A model generated the notes under the pieces. That model was not told where the DNA came from, made no database searches, and saw only the letters and a program-made list of their open reading frames with translations. Source: Catonia carolina (taxonomy: Eukaryota > Arthropoda > Insecta > Hemiptera > Achilidae). Taken from it: a DNA stretch of 64,000 nucleotides. Positions 28,301-35,759 of this stretch are shown here, in pieces; position 1 is the first letter of the stretch, and each line of letters opens with the position of its first letter. A program made the position numbers and the translations under genes. The DNA is taken from the NCBI GenBank assembly GCA_035578175.1, contig JAQMRL010000002.1:132930171-132994170 (forward strand), in the 5' to 3' direction.

Positions 28301-31300
28301 GCCTCTACGTCAGTAACCCTGTTTCCTTAACCCCCTTGATGCAGTGGTCACTGCAACTGACTCATAACCGAGATACCTGGTTCAATTATCAGTCATACCT
28401 AACATTTTTCATCATGCATTTTTATTTATCATCCTTCACCATCTCCAGTAACCTTAATGTCCAAAACAGAGCTGTACGTAAATAAAAAAATCCCTTTTAT
28501 GAGACGACGCATATCATGGCTGGTGTCAATTTTTAAAAAGGCTTATTTTTGACTAATTACAAAAACCATTAGTAATTTCTATATGTTCATTGCAGGGCTA
28601 AAATACATAGTTCTGTTTCTTATCACATGGTCAGCCAATTAAATGACTGAATCATTTAAGAACAGAAGAGGTAGAGGTGTAAAAGACACTAATCAGAGTT
28701 ATCTCCTCTGAAAGTAATGAATTTCATTATACAGCCAGACGCTGCAGTGAATGAAGTGAAGGTGTCATTTGCAGAGTGGAAAATATGTGCTTTTGAGAGG
28801 GCCCGGCATGCTGATAAGCGTACTTTTCCACTCAGTAAGGAAGGCAAGGGTAAACCACCTCACTGCTCGTTTTACTTAGTAAAACCTCTACAGGTTCAAA
28901 TCAGCCTTTCGGCTGATGACCTAAACAACAACAATTTCTATATCTCCTTCTTAAGAGGAATTGAATGACAATATTTTTGTTTCCAAATTCTGACTTTCAT
29001 TTCTTAACTTCCGGTTGAAACTGGAACTGCAAATTCAATCCAGGCCCACTAACTTTTTGTGTAGATTACGAATCCGAAAAACGTTTCTAGCTATCTCTCG
29101 TAGTTTCTGATCTCGACTTTCGGTCAAAATCAGAACTTCAAACCCAGTTTAAGCCAACTAACTTTTCGTGTAGATTACAAATCCAAAAACCGTTTGTTGC
29201 TACCTCTTGTAGTTTCTGAAATTTGGGTGTGACAGACAGATGGTCAAAGAAAAATGATAGATGAAAATTTTAAAAATTGCAACCAACAAATATAATTCCA
29301 CAAACTCCATAGCAGCTAATGTCCAGAGATGATGAATTCATGATAACTGTTAACAAATTTATCATGTTCATACGATTTATAAACAGATTACAATGCTAAT
29401 TTCTCACCACTTTCATATTAAGATTACTTTTGAGGATTTTGGTGACATAAGAGTTTTTTGCCTAATATCACAAATGTTAGGATTATAGATTATATTTATA
29501 ATAATTACCTAAAAGAACTATTACATAAAAATTAAAATTAGTCGACCTAAACAACATAATACATGTAGTGTTAGTACCCACCGTTCCCTGCTGCTGTTGG
29601 GCTGTTGAATCGTTCTTCTTTGAACTCGTCAATTTTCTTTTCGAAGCTTGTTTAGGGCCCTTTGCTACTCCAGATGTATCCAATGTACTATTTTCATCGG
29701 CACCGATGGATGTGCCATCATTTGTTTCTGATATTCCTTCAACGCTTATAGCATCATCTAGCCCATCCTTTTATCACAAAAAAAAACAATAATTAATTTT
29801 TACTCCAGTTAAAGTATTTAGTTTGCATCCCTTTCCGCATTAAAATATTTATGAATAAACTTCCAGATGTTAATTAATAAAACTATTTCAGTAAGCTGAA
29901 TAAGCAAAATCATCACAAAGAAAAACTTTTTGATAGTCAACTAGTGTAGCACACAAAACACAAATCCCCACAAAGGGATTACAAAATACGCACTGTAAAA
30001 AGTACAACATGATTTTTTTGTAACATATGAAAATATGCCGTGCCTGAATGGGATTTCAACCCAAGACCGCATGACGAGAGGCAAGGACGTTACCAACTAT
30101 GCCAATGCAGCCGGCAAATCATGTCATCCTTCACCGTCTAAATTAGCAGTAATTGCAGAACAGTCGAGAACGTTTAACAAAAAAAAAGTACAAAAATCTA
30201 GTGAAATGTTAAAATATTTTAATTTTAAAATTATTAATTTACGAATTAATCAGAAGATCATGTAAAAGTGACAAACAATTAAAATAAATAAATACTGAAC
30301 TTTGAACGCTCTGTTGCAGAAATAAATGCAGACTAATTAAAACAATGATGGACATCAACTGCTACTGAAAGTAAAATTCTCTACAACTGAACAGAACTAA
30401 ACTTTTTCAGTTAAATTATCTCGTATGTAATAATCAGTATGCCCGATAATGAAGAAGTTAGGCCAATATAAACTCTCATTACATCTCTTGAAGGTCCCAA
30501 AAGTTCAATGAAATCCACTGGATGACGCAAAGCAGATATCTGTTACAAACTATAAGTTGTTAGTCAGTAAATCGGTTGTGACATTCATGCCGACAAATTA
30601 ATTTTTAGTTAATGACTTTCTAGACGTTAATGAACTTTACACGCACATTTACTTTGTCGCAATGTCGCCGACACACACATACATCAAACTTTATATTACA
30701 GTACTTTCGCCGGTACAATTATTTTAAATTTATTTTTCAATGGCTTTTTAACTGATACATCTATTTTCTAACTTACAACTTCACTTACATTTTTAATGTC
30801 TATATCAAAATAATGTTTCTCTTACTGCATTACCAACCGGTTCTAACTTAAAAAATGACCCTCGTAATAATAAAATAAGATTCACATACTTGTGTTTATT
30901 ATCAACTCATTGAATGATATTGAAACACTAAGTGTCATTTATGATAACATAAAAATTGTGAACTTATTATTTTTTAAATTAATGATAACTTACTTCCAAA
31001 ACATCATCAACATCGTCCTCGTCTAGAAGCTCAGATTCTTCGTGATTACCAGAATCATCCAACCCATCTATTAAAAAAATTTAAATGAATTTTACAACAA
31101 TAATTAACAATTAAGTATATAATTTAATTATTAAGTACAGTAGTTCATACTTTCTTCCAAATTTATCACTACTCCACACTTAGCAAAATTGTTGTTTAGG
31201 TGATCAGGTGAGTAGCTGGTTTGAACCTCTAGAGGCTTTACCAAGTAAAACAAGGAGTGAGGTGGTTTACCAACTGCCTTGCTCACTGAGTGGAAAAATG

Positions 31301-34300
31301 CTTATCAGCATGCCAAGCCCTCTGAAAAGCATCTACTTTTCAACTTGCAAATGACAGCTTCACTTCATTCACCACAAGGTTTGACTGTACAATGATGAAA
31401 TTCTTTACTCTCAAGAGAAAATAACTCTTGACTAGTGTATTTTACACATCTACCGCTTCTGTTCTTAAATGCTGGTCTTACAATTGGCTGACCATGTGAT
31501 AAGAAACAGAACTATTTTGGTAATAAAACTATTTATAGTTTTAAAACTATTTATAGAAATAGAACTATTTTAGCCCTGGAACTAACAGACCGAGTGCAAA
31601 TAATTTAACACTCCACCAGCCTGTTAAGAACATGAACAAAATTAGAAAGTCTTATTTCGTTCTCTAGATAATAAAACTCACAAAACGATCACATATTATA
31701 TTTTTCTCACTTTTACAGTTTCTTATCATGTAGAAATAACTATAACATTCTATCTCCAGTAACGATAGTTAATGAAAACAAATTTTATTCAAGCAAAAAC
31801 GGGATCTAGTGTTCAGATGTTCATGTCATTTCACCAGTAAAAACTAACATCAGATTTTACTAGCGGTTTTTAATAATAAATTACTAGCGGTTTTTAATAA
31901 TAAATGAACTGGAAAACATACCGCTTGTGTCAACATTGCCATTCCCTGTACCATCTTCACCCTCACCAGATACTATTCCAACACCAATCCCTTGAAGACG
32001 TTCTACCAACTCATTTTTATTCCCAATTGTACTAAGTCCTCTTGACTTCAATTCACGTCTCAAATCAGCTACCTAAAACATTACAACAGATTGCAATTAC
32101 TCACACTTTACACTACATGTATAAAAATACGGTATCCTTTTACATCAATTCTCCTATCAGTTATGAAAAAATGACTAAGATACTACGTACAGTGAGTTCT
32201 GCTTATCCAGACATCTTGGACCAAACCTGAGACTGTAAAATTAAATGGTTGGGTAAAGAGTGGACTATTAATGATGAAGCAATAAATAAAACTCTTAGGC
32301 CACTCTCACACTGGTGAAACTCGACCTCAAATCGATTAAAATGACTCAACCGAAAAACGAATCGCATCGTGCATGTTCGCACATCGAGGAGACTTGACCT
32401 CAACGCAACTGTTCAATCTTTTCTTCGAATCCACCTGCAGTTTGCAAAAGTCAAGTGATGAAGAAGGCATAGTTGTTGCTTATTACTATTTAAGACGAAA
32501 ACAGAAAAGAAACCACAGCTGTTGGATATCATCGTATATAAGTAATAATCGTAATAGAGAAGCATATGTGTGTACTCAGAAACTCTCCCGTGATGAAAAC
32601 AAAATTAAGTCTTTTCATCAGATGCCAACAGAAAGGTAATGTCTCGCCTAGAATATTCTTTCAAATTAAAATTGTGCAGACACGGATATTTTTCAACTTC
32701 AAGCACAAAGGCTACGTTGGCTGCTTCGTCTGCTAAGATTATACGCAACTGGTCAAGCAGATGTTGGACAAGCTGAGTCGCATGCGATCGGTTCGATCGA
32801 GGTCGTACTGGTGGGAGGGCAAACATATAAATGTAAGGGTACGACTCGCATCGGACGTCGAGTTTCACCGGTGTGAAAGCGGCCTTACATTAGTCTTTAC
32901 TATATTTCATTCATCCTAAGATGTTAGTAATGCATTTGGCTATAGAACTGGTTCAGAGGTAGCTGTGATTAATAAACAATCTTCTTGTAAAACATAATTT
33001 ATGGGTTGAATGATGTCACAAACAAACTACAGGAGAACTGTTGTGTTCGCAGTCAGTTAAAAATTTGAACAGAGCCAGTGGTTGGTTGAAAAATAATAGT
33101 CCATGTGAACTGCATACTCTCAACATTTAATGAAAACAGATTAATATAGTAGAATGTGGCGTACTGAAGTATTGTACTGCACTTTCAATAATATATAACA
33201 CAATATCTTTCTCAGAAGTGGGAGAATTGTGTAACCATTCAGGGAATTCAGATTTGATAAGTGGCATACAGAAAACGGAAAAGACCCGGGTTCAGATAAT
33301 AAAACAGTACGTTAAAATCCAATTATTTTACACTAAATTTCATCTCAAACCATTATGATCTGATTCAAAGAGTAGGGCAACAGTTACACAAGGTGGAGCA
33401 TTAGTGTTACCAACTACCGGCATAAATCTGACAAACACATTGAACAAAATCAAACTGAAAATACATTAACATATTTTAGGTGTGATAATTCATTTACATA
33501 ATCAGTAACACTTATACAATATTATACGCTGTTAATATAATAATCAGTTATTCATATAAGTTAAACCATGTGCAATGATTTTGTATTATGCGTTATCTAT
33601 TCCATGAATTAATGAATAAACAATTTCTTTTGTATGTAAAATGGTTACAGTAAATTCTTTAAAACTGGAAAGTCAATATCAATTTATAATTTATTATTAA
33701 TTAATTATTCATTTGGACTGGATGATTCACAGTACAAATTAGTAAAAGTACAAAGACATGAAAAGAATGCTTAAGAAAGGAGTTCATGGTTGCTATAACA
33801 AGAAAAAGGCTTTGTTCAACAATCATCTCTTAATTTTGCAGAAAATCCACTATTTAAGAAAAAACAAGAAGAACATATCATATGAATGATGAAGCTAAAA
33901 CTTAGATTTTAGAACCAATTTTCGTGCATCATATGCCACCAGATTCAGGTTATTCATTATTTTATAAGAATATGTGTGAATATTTACTCACATATTTTAC
34001 AGGTTATATGACATTAGGAGAAAAGGACAAATTACATACAATATTTTACAATAGCAAATAATACTATAACTAATAATACAATAAGGATTCACCCAGTTAT
34101 TTTTAACATAGGAAATTTTTTTTCTTTTTTTTTCAGGGCTCCCACACTTCCCTACACCCTGCCGTCTCCTCCCACAGAACAGTGTGCAGCCAGGTACGGA
34201 AGTCCGTCAGCAAGTAGAACGGCAAACAGCCTTAATATACTTGCTATAATGATTCATTATATCATATTTATTTAATACTAACACTAATAATACAATAAGG

Positions 34301-35757
34301 ATTCACTCAGTTATTTTTTTTGTCAGTCTGCACACGGTACACACTGTGAATGTCATTGAGAAAAGCAACAAACAATGCAGTTTCTACTTTTCTCATAATT
34401 TTCCTTAATATATGGTCGAGGTGCGAATGAAACAATTCTTTCAGAATGCCTCTTATTTGTTAAAGAATGTTTACTATTGTGTCCAACCATGATCTCTCAA
34501 TTGCTGGTGTATTGGCTCTTGTTTGTGGATCTACATAATTTCGCCGTTGAATGCAGGTAAACTAATGTAGTTCACACAACCACCAGTAAAATAAGTAAAT
34601 ATTTTTTAAAACCTTTTGTTAACAACCATAACCTAATATAGTTCACATAATCTGTAAAATATGAGAATATTTATGCGCCAGAAGTGCTGGTGGACAGTAC
34701 TACCACATCAAAAAAAACAAATTTCACTGAACATAATGTGGTAGGCCACGTACTATAGTAGCACTGAATGTGAACAGAAAGGGGAACAACCAAAAAAACA
34801 CTGGACTGTTCATGTGCATTCACTTAACATTCATTTACTAACATTAGAACCAGAACTTGCAAACTGGAAGATCAGATATAAGTTTTGAGATTTAAATTTA
34901 AAAAATTCATATAAAACTTAAGTAGTGCTTTTTATAAACATATAAAAGATAGCAACAATCAACTCTAACATTAAACTAAAATGTTTCAGACTGAAAATTG
35001 AAACTGCAAGATATTCTTTAAGCAGTACTAAACTTTTAAGCCAGAAACGGTTCTTCGAAACAGTACAATGTGGATTTACTATTAACTACAAAAAATTTAC
35101 AAATCATAAGACATGCAACTGAAAGTTAACAACAAACACAAAACATTACATGTGTAAGTATACTACTAGTACAAGTCGTCGCCCTCACGTGGCTATAAGG
35201 AATCAACCCCTTAGGTACCTAACCTAAAAATTTTGTTTTCACTTAATGCACCTTAAACGCAAAACATTGACTTTTGACACACTTCCAAACAGAACCTAAT
35301 TCGCGTTGTATTTTAAAGCATGATCAATTTCGTTAATTGAACTTAAGTCTGAAGCAGTATTAAATGAATGTAAAATGTAGAATAAAAAGTTGAAGAGTGT
35401 GAATCTAGTTAACTTGAAAGAAAGCGAGGTACCGAAAGCGAAAATTAAAGGAAGTAAAATTAACTGAAGTAAAACAAAACGATGACTTAGAACAAGCCAT
35501 CTATCAACAACATAGGTTAGTTCCCACGCACAATGCTGCTTCAAAAGTTCAAGTCCGTAAAGAATCACGATTGATACGAAAGACAATCACAGTGAACACA
35601 ATAAAAATACAGTAATAAATAAGTAAAATGACTAATAGTGGCCAAATAATCATTAAAAATCTCACAACTAAAAGATACACATTACCTAGACAAACTAAGC
35701 ACAGTTTCGTACCTTCATTTTTGAAATATCAGTAACAGTATCTTCAGAATCTGCCAT
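13598..35757 (-). CDS. SARNP: SAP domain-containing ribonucleoprotein (Tho1/CIP29 homologue), eight exons
   Basis: SARNP is a nuclear mRNA-export factor associated with the TREX complex and the helicase UAP56/DDX39B. Coding exons on the - strand are 35713-35757, 31922-32072, 30994-31067, 29582-29767, 24732-24911, 21066-21185, 16105-16176 and 13598-13753. They total 984 bp (327 aa), all with GT-AG introns and matching phases. Exons 1-2 encode MADSEDTVTDISKMK and a SAP DNA-binding motif (VADLRRELKSRGLSTIGNK and ELVERLQ). Exons 3-5 encode acidic and serine-rich linkers ending in PPKKIVKLSGFSVKE. Exons 6-8 carry repeated R-A-x-[RK]-F-G boxes (RAQKFG, RAIRFG, RAERFG, then RQQRFN and RAERFK), the family's C-terminal signature. 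The human protein is 210 aa; the extra length is in the linker exons. Introns total about 21 kb, mostly transposon debris. Exon 4 uses a rarer GTGGGT donor. Exons 3 and 4 both begin with DGLDD. Confidence 0.93.
13847..14739. mobile_element. MITE with ACTTTCTCTTGCC inverted termini, copy 1
   Basis: A 893-bp segment in SARNP intron 7 begins ACTTTCTCTTGCC and ends with its exact complement. A shorter, inverted second copy lies at 21879-22470, sharing GAAAACAATACTTTCC and CGCAAAATGAA segments. No transposase is encoded. The family is not one I recognise. Confidence 0.65.
14874..15197. mobile_element. palindromic Penelope-like-element (PLE) end pair
   Basis: Arms of about 140 bp on each side of a spacer near 15030 are inverted copies. 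The left arm read on - (14949-14974) has CTGAAGA, a 5-bp GCGGT/ACCGC stem and GAAA, the core order of a hammerhead ribozyme. The right arm has a damaged equivalent. No RT is present. By analogy with the complete PLE at 42.7-47.2 kb, I read this as a non-autonomous or remnant PLE terminal repeat pair. Confidence 0.5.
15480..15950 (+). pseudogene. decayed Tc1/mariner-type transposase C-terminal half
   Basis: Conceptual translation gives EFIFQQDDEPPHFHSEVAYL (second catalytic Asp region). A frameshift leads to GGTIFWPL and PDLIQMGLSVWS (SPDLTPxDFFLWG equivalent), then TAAIVDPDMLHRIWPKFDYR. The order matches IS630/Tc1/mariner C-termini. Several stops and frameshifts make it a pseudogene. It is in SARNP intron 7. 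Confidence 0.6.
16445..16835 (+). repeat. SINE-like repeat family 2, copy 1
   Basis: About 390 bp running from GGTGGAGTG through TTATCACATGATCAGCCAATT and a segment beginning GTAATGAATTTC to CTAAACAACAA. Related copies lie at 28590-28935 (+), 31190-31620 (-), 59020-59410 (-) and, interrupted, at 51150-52150. The 3' side has GGTTCAAACC and ends GACCTAAACAACAAC. No transposition protein is encoded. Confidence 0.65.
17215..17440 (+). mobile_element. possible hAT terminus
   Basis: CAGTGGTTCTCAAACTTTG at 17217 matches the usual hAT terminal inverted repeat sequence, followed by the commonly associated ACCCACGGCTGCC. No matching right end was found, so this is at most a truncated hAT. Confidence 0.35.
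17440..17650 (+). pseudogene. non-LTR retrotransposon 3' end (RTE-like)
   Basis: Translation in broken frames gives an EDGGKTKSEVNGF-like stretch and RWREMESSC, similar to the last codons of RTE-type RT proteins (DRxxWRxMV). It is followed by a GAT/GATGAT-rich tail at 17620-17640. It lies in SARNP intron 6. Confidence 0.45.
18080..18948 (+). pseudogene. PLE-B reverse transcriptase C-terminal part with GIY-YIG nuclease
   Basis: The frame reads DIYRKPHVTNNTINRFSNRP (RT/thumb boundary) and MIHRAYIYTYNNKERFNKEI, the same landmarks as SILPVTNINKSSNHP and MIHRAYGYI in the complete PLE of this window. One stop at 18547-18549 interrupts it. It then continues CGIYKIKCNECNEIYIGKTT, the GIY...YIG core of the PLE endonuclease, and ends at GAGSFKF (18948). 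The GIY-YIG nuclease nicks the target site to prime reverse transcription. The catalytic RT motifs A-C are missing, so the copy is dead. Confidence 0.82.
18966..19006 (+). ncRNA. hammerhead ribozyme-like motif of PLE-B
   Basis: The strand folds as helix I TTTA (18966-18969) with TAAA (19003-19006). The core is CTGAAGA (18970-18976), followed by one unpaired T. Helix II is GTGTA (18978-18982) with TACAC (18988-18992) around a CAAGA loop. GAA (18993-18995) follows, then a 2-bp helix III closed over CG (A18996-T19001, G18997-C19000), and H17 = A19002. Every invariant core base (CTGANGA, GAAA, NUH) is present. Short helix III is known for PLE hammerheads. Cleavage activity is inferred. Confidence 0.65.
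19075..20037 (+). mobile_element. foldback mariner with 191-bp inverted arms
   Basis: TA-flanked (19073-19074 and 20038-20039), 963 bp. The outer 191 bp at each end (19075-19265 and 19846-20037) are near-identical inverted copies, and each contains the last ~35 transposase codons plus the 3' terminal repeat CGAGGCGTG. The normal 5' end and N-terminal transposase are missing, so two 3' ends flank the remainder. Confidence 0.85.
19272..19937 (+). pseudogene. mariner (DD34D-type) transposase, 5' truncated, frameshifted
   Basis: From HKTKRLGSALTFLTRYSDD the protein continues to GDKTWVRHVTPESKQQSMEW (first Asp; the usual GDET is GDKT). Frameshifts follow near 19480-19510 and 19700-19735. It then shows VLLHDNARPHTAGD (second Asp), APSDYHLFLHMKREL (third Asp) and the C-terminus LITRYDKCLNIGGNYIEK. 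The N-terminal DNA-binding half is absent. It lies in SARNP intron 6, antisense to the gene. Confidence 0.85.
20040..20376. mobile_element. PLE terminal-repeat foldback
   Basis: The arms 20092-20200 and about 20285-20376 are inverted copies. The left arm on - has GGATCCACCGAAACATG and the right arm a degenerate ACCAAAACATGCAAG, both related to the helix II and GAAA part of the PLE hammerhead at 47063. The left outer part, AAAATGCATCCAGCAGC, matches the outer end of the PLE at 42.74 kb. No RT is encoded. The adjoining mariner ends exactly where it begins. Confidence 0.5.
20690..21011. mobile_element. palindromic PLE-like foldback next to SARNP exon 6
   Basis: Arms of about 150 bp (20690-20843 and 20868-21011) are inverted copies around a short centre. 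The right arm has CTGAAGA followed by GAAAGAACC. The left arm on - has a GAATA/TATTC stem followed by GAAAGGACC. These are degenerate hammerhead-type cores. It ends about 50 bp from the exon 6 splice donor. Confidence 0.5.
21716..21800 (-). repeat. tRNA-derived SINE fragment
   Basis: On the - strand a perfect B box GGTTCGATTCC follows tRNA-like sequence and precedes GGCATTTTTC, the body sequence shared with SINEs at 37.4 and 51.4 kb. It lies in SARNP intron 5. Confidence 0.55.
21879..22470. mobile_element. MITE with ACTTTCTCTTGCC terminus, copy 2, CA-expanded
   Basis: An inverted relative of 13847-14739. It starts ACTTTCTCTTGCC and ends TATAGAGTAAGAGAAAT. Internal deletion shortens it, while the GTGTGTGTG of copy 1 has become an 85-bp CA/CG microsatellite at 22264-22349. 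Confidence 0.6.
22264..22349. repeat. (CA)n/(CG)n microsatellite
   Basis: A run of CA dinucleotides with a CGCACG and CGCGCG interior, inside the MITE copy. A separate CT run lies at about 22697-22716. Confidence 0.9.
22718..23295 (-). pseudogene. non-LTR retrotransposon RT C-terminal relic
   Basis: The - strand reads WSIAAYGSEAWTLGVREERR and FEAWCYRRMLRVS, then, in another frame, FLKWIRQRRAQLIGHILRYD, RGRPRLEYMKQLLEDM and DDRGAWRAAANQPYGC before a stop at 22718. This is the standard end of RTE-like RT proteins. The copy is frameshifted and interrupted by a 53-bp poly(A)-bearing insertion. Confidence 0.8.
23029..23081 (-). mobile_element. tiny 5'-truncated retro-insertion with 11-bp target duplication
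   Basis: 53 bp beginning with a run of T on + (poly(A) on -) are bracketed by AGCTGACCCTC at 23018-23028 and 23082-23092. The content has GCGATGATAACCTCGCCGAG on - and no coding capacity. The structure is that of a target-primed retrotransposition event truncated after about 40 bp. Confidence 0.7.
23300..24731. other. SARNP intron 5 remainder, nothing recognised
   Basis: No conserved frame or defined element. The 24519 word AACACATAGATGCGCAGTA is shared with POLR2D intron 3. Confidence 0.3.
25086..26419 (+). mobile_element. complete mariner transposon
   Basis: 1334 bp flanked by TA (25084-25085 and 26420-26421), with perfect 30-bp terminal inverted repeats beginning CGAGGGCCATCCGGAAAG. It encodes one uninterrupted transposase and has no visible lesion, so it appears to be a recent insertion in SARNP intron 4, antisense to that gene. 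Confidence 0.95.
25247..26320 (+). CDS. intact mariner transposase (DD34D)
   Basis: This 357-aa cut-and-paste transposase starts MFKKIENAASCEVRAVIKFL. An N-terminal pair of helix-turn-helix motifs (about residues 10-110, with DDERSGRPSVI between them) would bind the terminal repeats. WVPRMLTDEHK (about residue 127) is the mariner linker normally written WVPHEL. Catalytic aspartates are in VTGDETWVCY, ILLHDNARPH and YSPDLAPSDFHLF; 34 residues separate the last two, giving the DD34D signature. The C-terminus is TRYDKCLNLLGDYVEK. The length is usual for the family (about 345-360). No stop, frameshift or missing catalytic residue is visible, so it could encode active enzyme. Expression cannot be judged from sequence. 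Confidence 0.95.
   Translation: MFKKIENAASCEVRAVIKFLNARNVRPCDIHRQLKEVYGDDVMDESSVRRWCRNFNLGRGNTHDDERSGRPSVITDQLLRSVDEFVRHDRRVTIDDICEHFPNVSRTILHEIVKNHLHYSKICARWVPRMLTDEHKTKRMAAALTFLERYSDEADAFLNRIVTGDETWVCYASPESKRQSMEWHHPHSPKKPKKFKTVLSTRKLMATIFWDRRGILLIDFMARGDTINANAYCETLKKLRRAIQNRRRGLLSDGVILLHDNARPHAAGITQQLLQQFNWEIFDHPPYSPDLAPSDFHLFTKLKEFLAGKRFDSDEELKEGVTTYFDRLAAEEYDAGIQKLVTRYDKCLNLLGDYVEK
26872..27530 (+). mobile_element. PIF/Harbinger element, internally deleted
   Basis: 659 bp with inverted ends GGCCAGGCATATACTGGA and the complement of TCCAGTATACGCCCGGCC. It is flanked by TTA on both sides (26869-26871 and 27531-27533), the 3-bp duplication of this superfamily. Only a transposase N-terminal fragment remains. 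Confidence 0.82.
27140..27324 (+). pseudogene. PIF/Harbinger transposase N-terminal fragment
   Basis: The frame gives THGEFKLTQEFDDTTFKNFI and RLTTEQFFMYLIRMI, matching the pre-catalytic segment of Harbinger DDE nucleases (usually FxxYFRMxxExFxxLL). The catalytic core is missing. Confidence 0.55.
27534..28280. other. SARNP intron 4 segment, nothing recognised
   Basis: AT-rich, without recognisable coding or repeat termini. Confidence 0.3.
28285..28495 (+). repeat. tRNA-derived SINE copy
   Basis: A-box-like TTGATGCAGTGGTCA and B-box-like TGGTTCAATTATCAG lie about 40 bp apart. They are followed by the shared ACATTTTTCAT body and an A-rich tail ending AAATAAAAAAAT. Confidence 0.5.
28590..28935 (+). 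repeat. SINE-like repeat family 2, copy 2
   Basis: A related copy of 16445-16835, ending GACCTAAACAACAACAA. It contains an open frame from 28717 (MNFIIQPDAAVNEVKVSFAE) that is also open in the copy at 59.2 kb. Coding significance is unproven. Confidence 0.65.
29000..29225. repeat. two-unit tandem repeat, about 114-bp period
   Basis: Unit 1 contains CTAACTTTTTGTGTAGATTA and unit 2 CTAACTTTTCGTGTAGATTA, each followed by a matching TCGTAGTTTCTG/TTGTAGTTTCTG. The units are diverged. Origin unknown. Confidence 0.6.
30025..30185. repeat. rearranged tRNA-derived SINE
   Basis: The tRNA-like head (30030-30105) reads on the - strand: CATTGGCATAGTTGGTAACG and GGGTTGAAATCCC. The SINE tail (30117-30185), with TCATCCTTCACCGTCT and GAACGTTTAACAAAAA, reads on +. 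In the copy at 37517 both parts lie on the same strand. Confidence 0.6.
30190..30990. other. SARNP intron 3 segment, nothing recognised
   Basis: No conserved frame or element end. Confidence 0.3.
31190..31620 (-). repeat. SINE-like repeat family 2, copy 3
   Basis: Inverted relative of the 16.4-kb copy, sharing GAACCTCTAGAGGCTTTACC, GTGGTTTACC, CATGCCAAGCCCTCTGAA and TTGGCTGACCATGTGATAAG. Located in SARNP intron 2. Confidence 0.65.
32298..32884 (+). mobile_element. PIF/Harbinger element, internally deleted
   Basis: 587 bp with inverted ends GGCCACTCTCACACTGGTGA and the complement of TCACCGGTGTGAAAGCGGCC. Both ends are flanked by TTA (32295-32297 and 32885-32887). The inner terminal segment AAACTCGACC/GTCGAGTTT is also shared. 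It lies in SARNP intron 1. Confidence 0.85.
32373..32639 (+). pseudogene. PIF/Harbinger transposase N-terminal fragment
   Basis: The frame reads EEGIVVAYYYLRRKQKRNHS, CWISSYISNNRNREAYVCTQ and KLSRDENKIKSFHQM, the N-terminus of Harbinger transposases (YYLYRRRKKRRxWVHP, then EFxxLVxEL). It stops before any catalytic residue. Confidence 0.7.
32890..35712. other. SARNP intron 1 remainder
   Basis: Mostly unassigned. A direct repeat of about 45 bp (CTAATAATACAATAAGGATT at about 34070 and 34285) brackets about 170 bp that include a GC-richer segment at 34137-34200. No gene seen. Confidence 0.35.
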
Positions 35758-35759
35758 TG

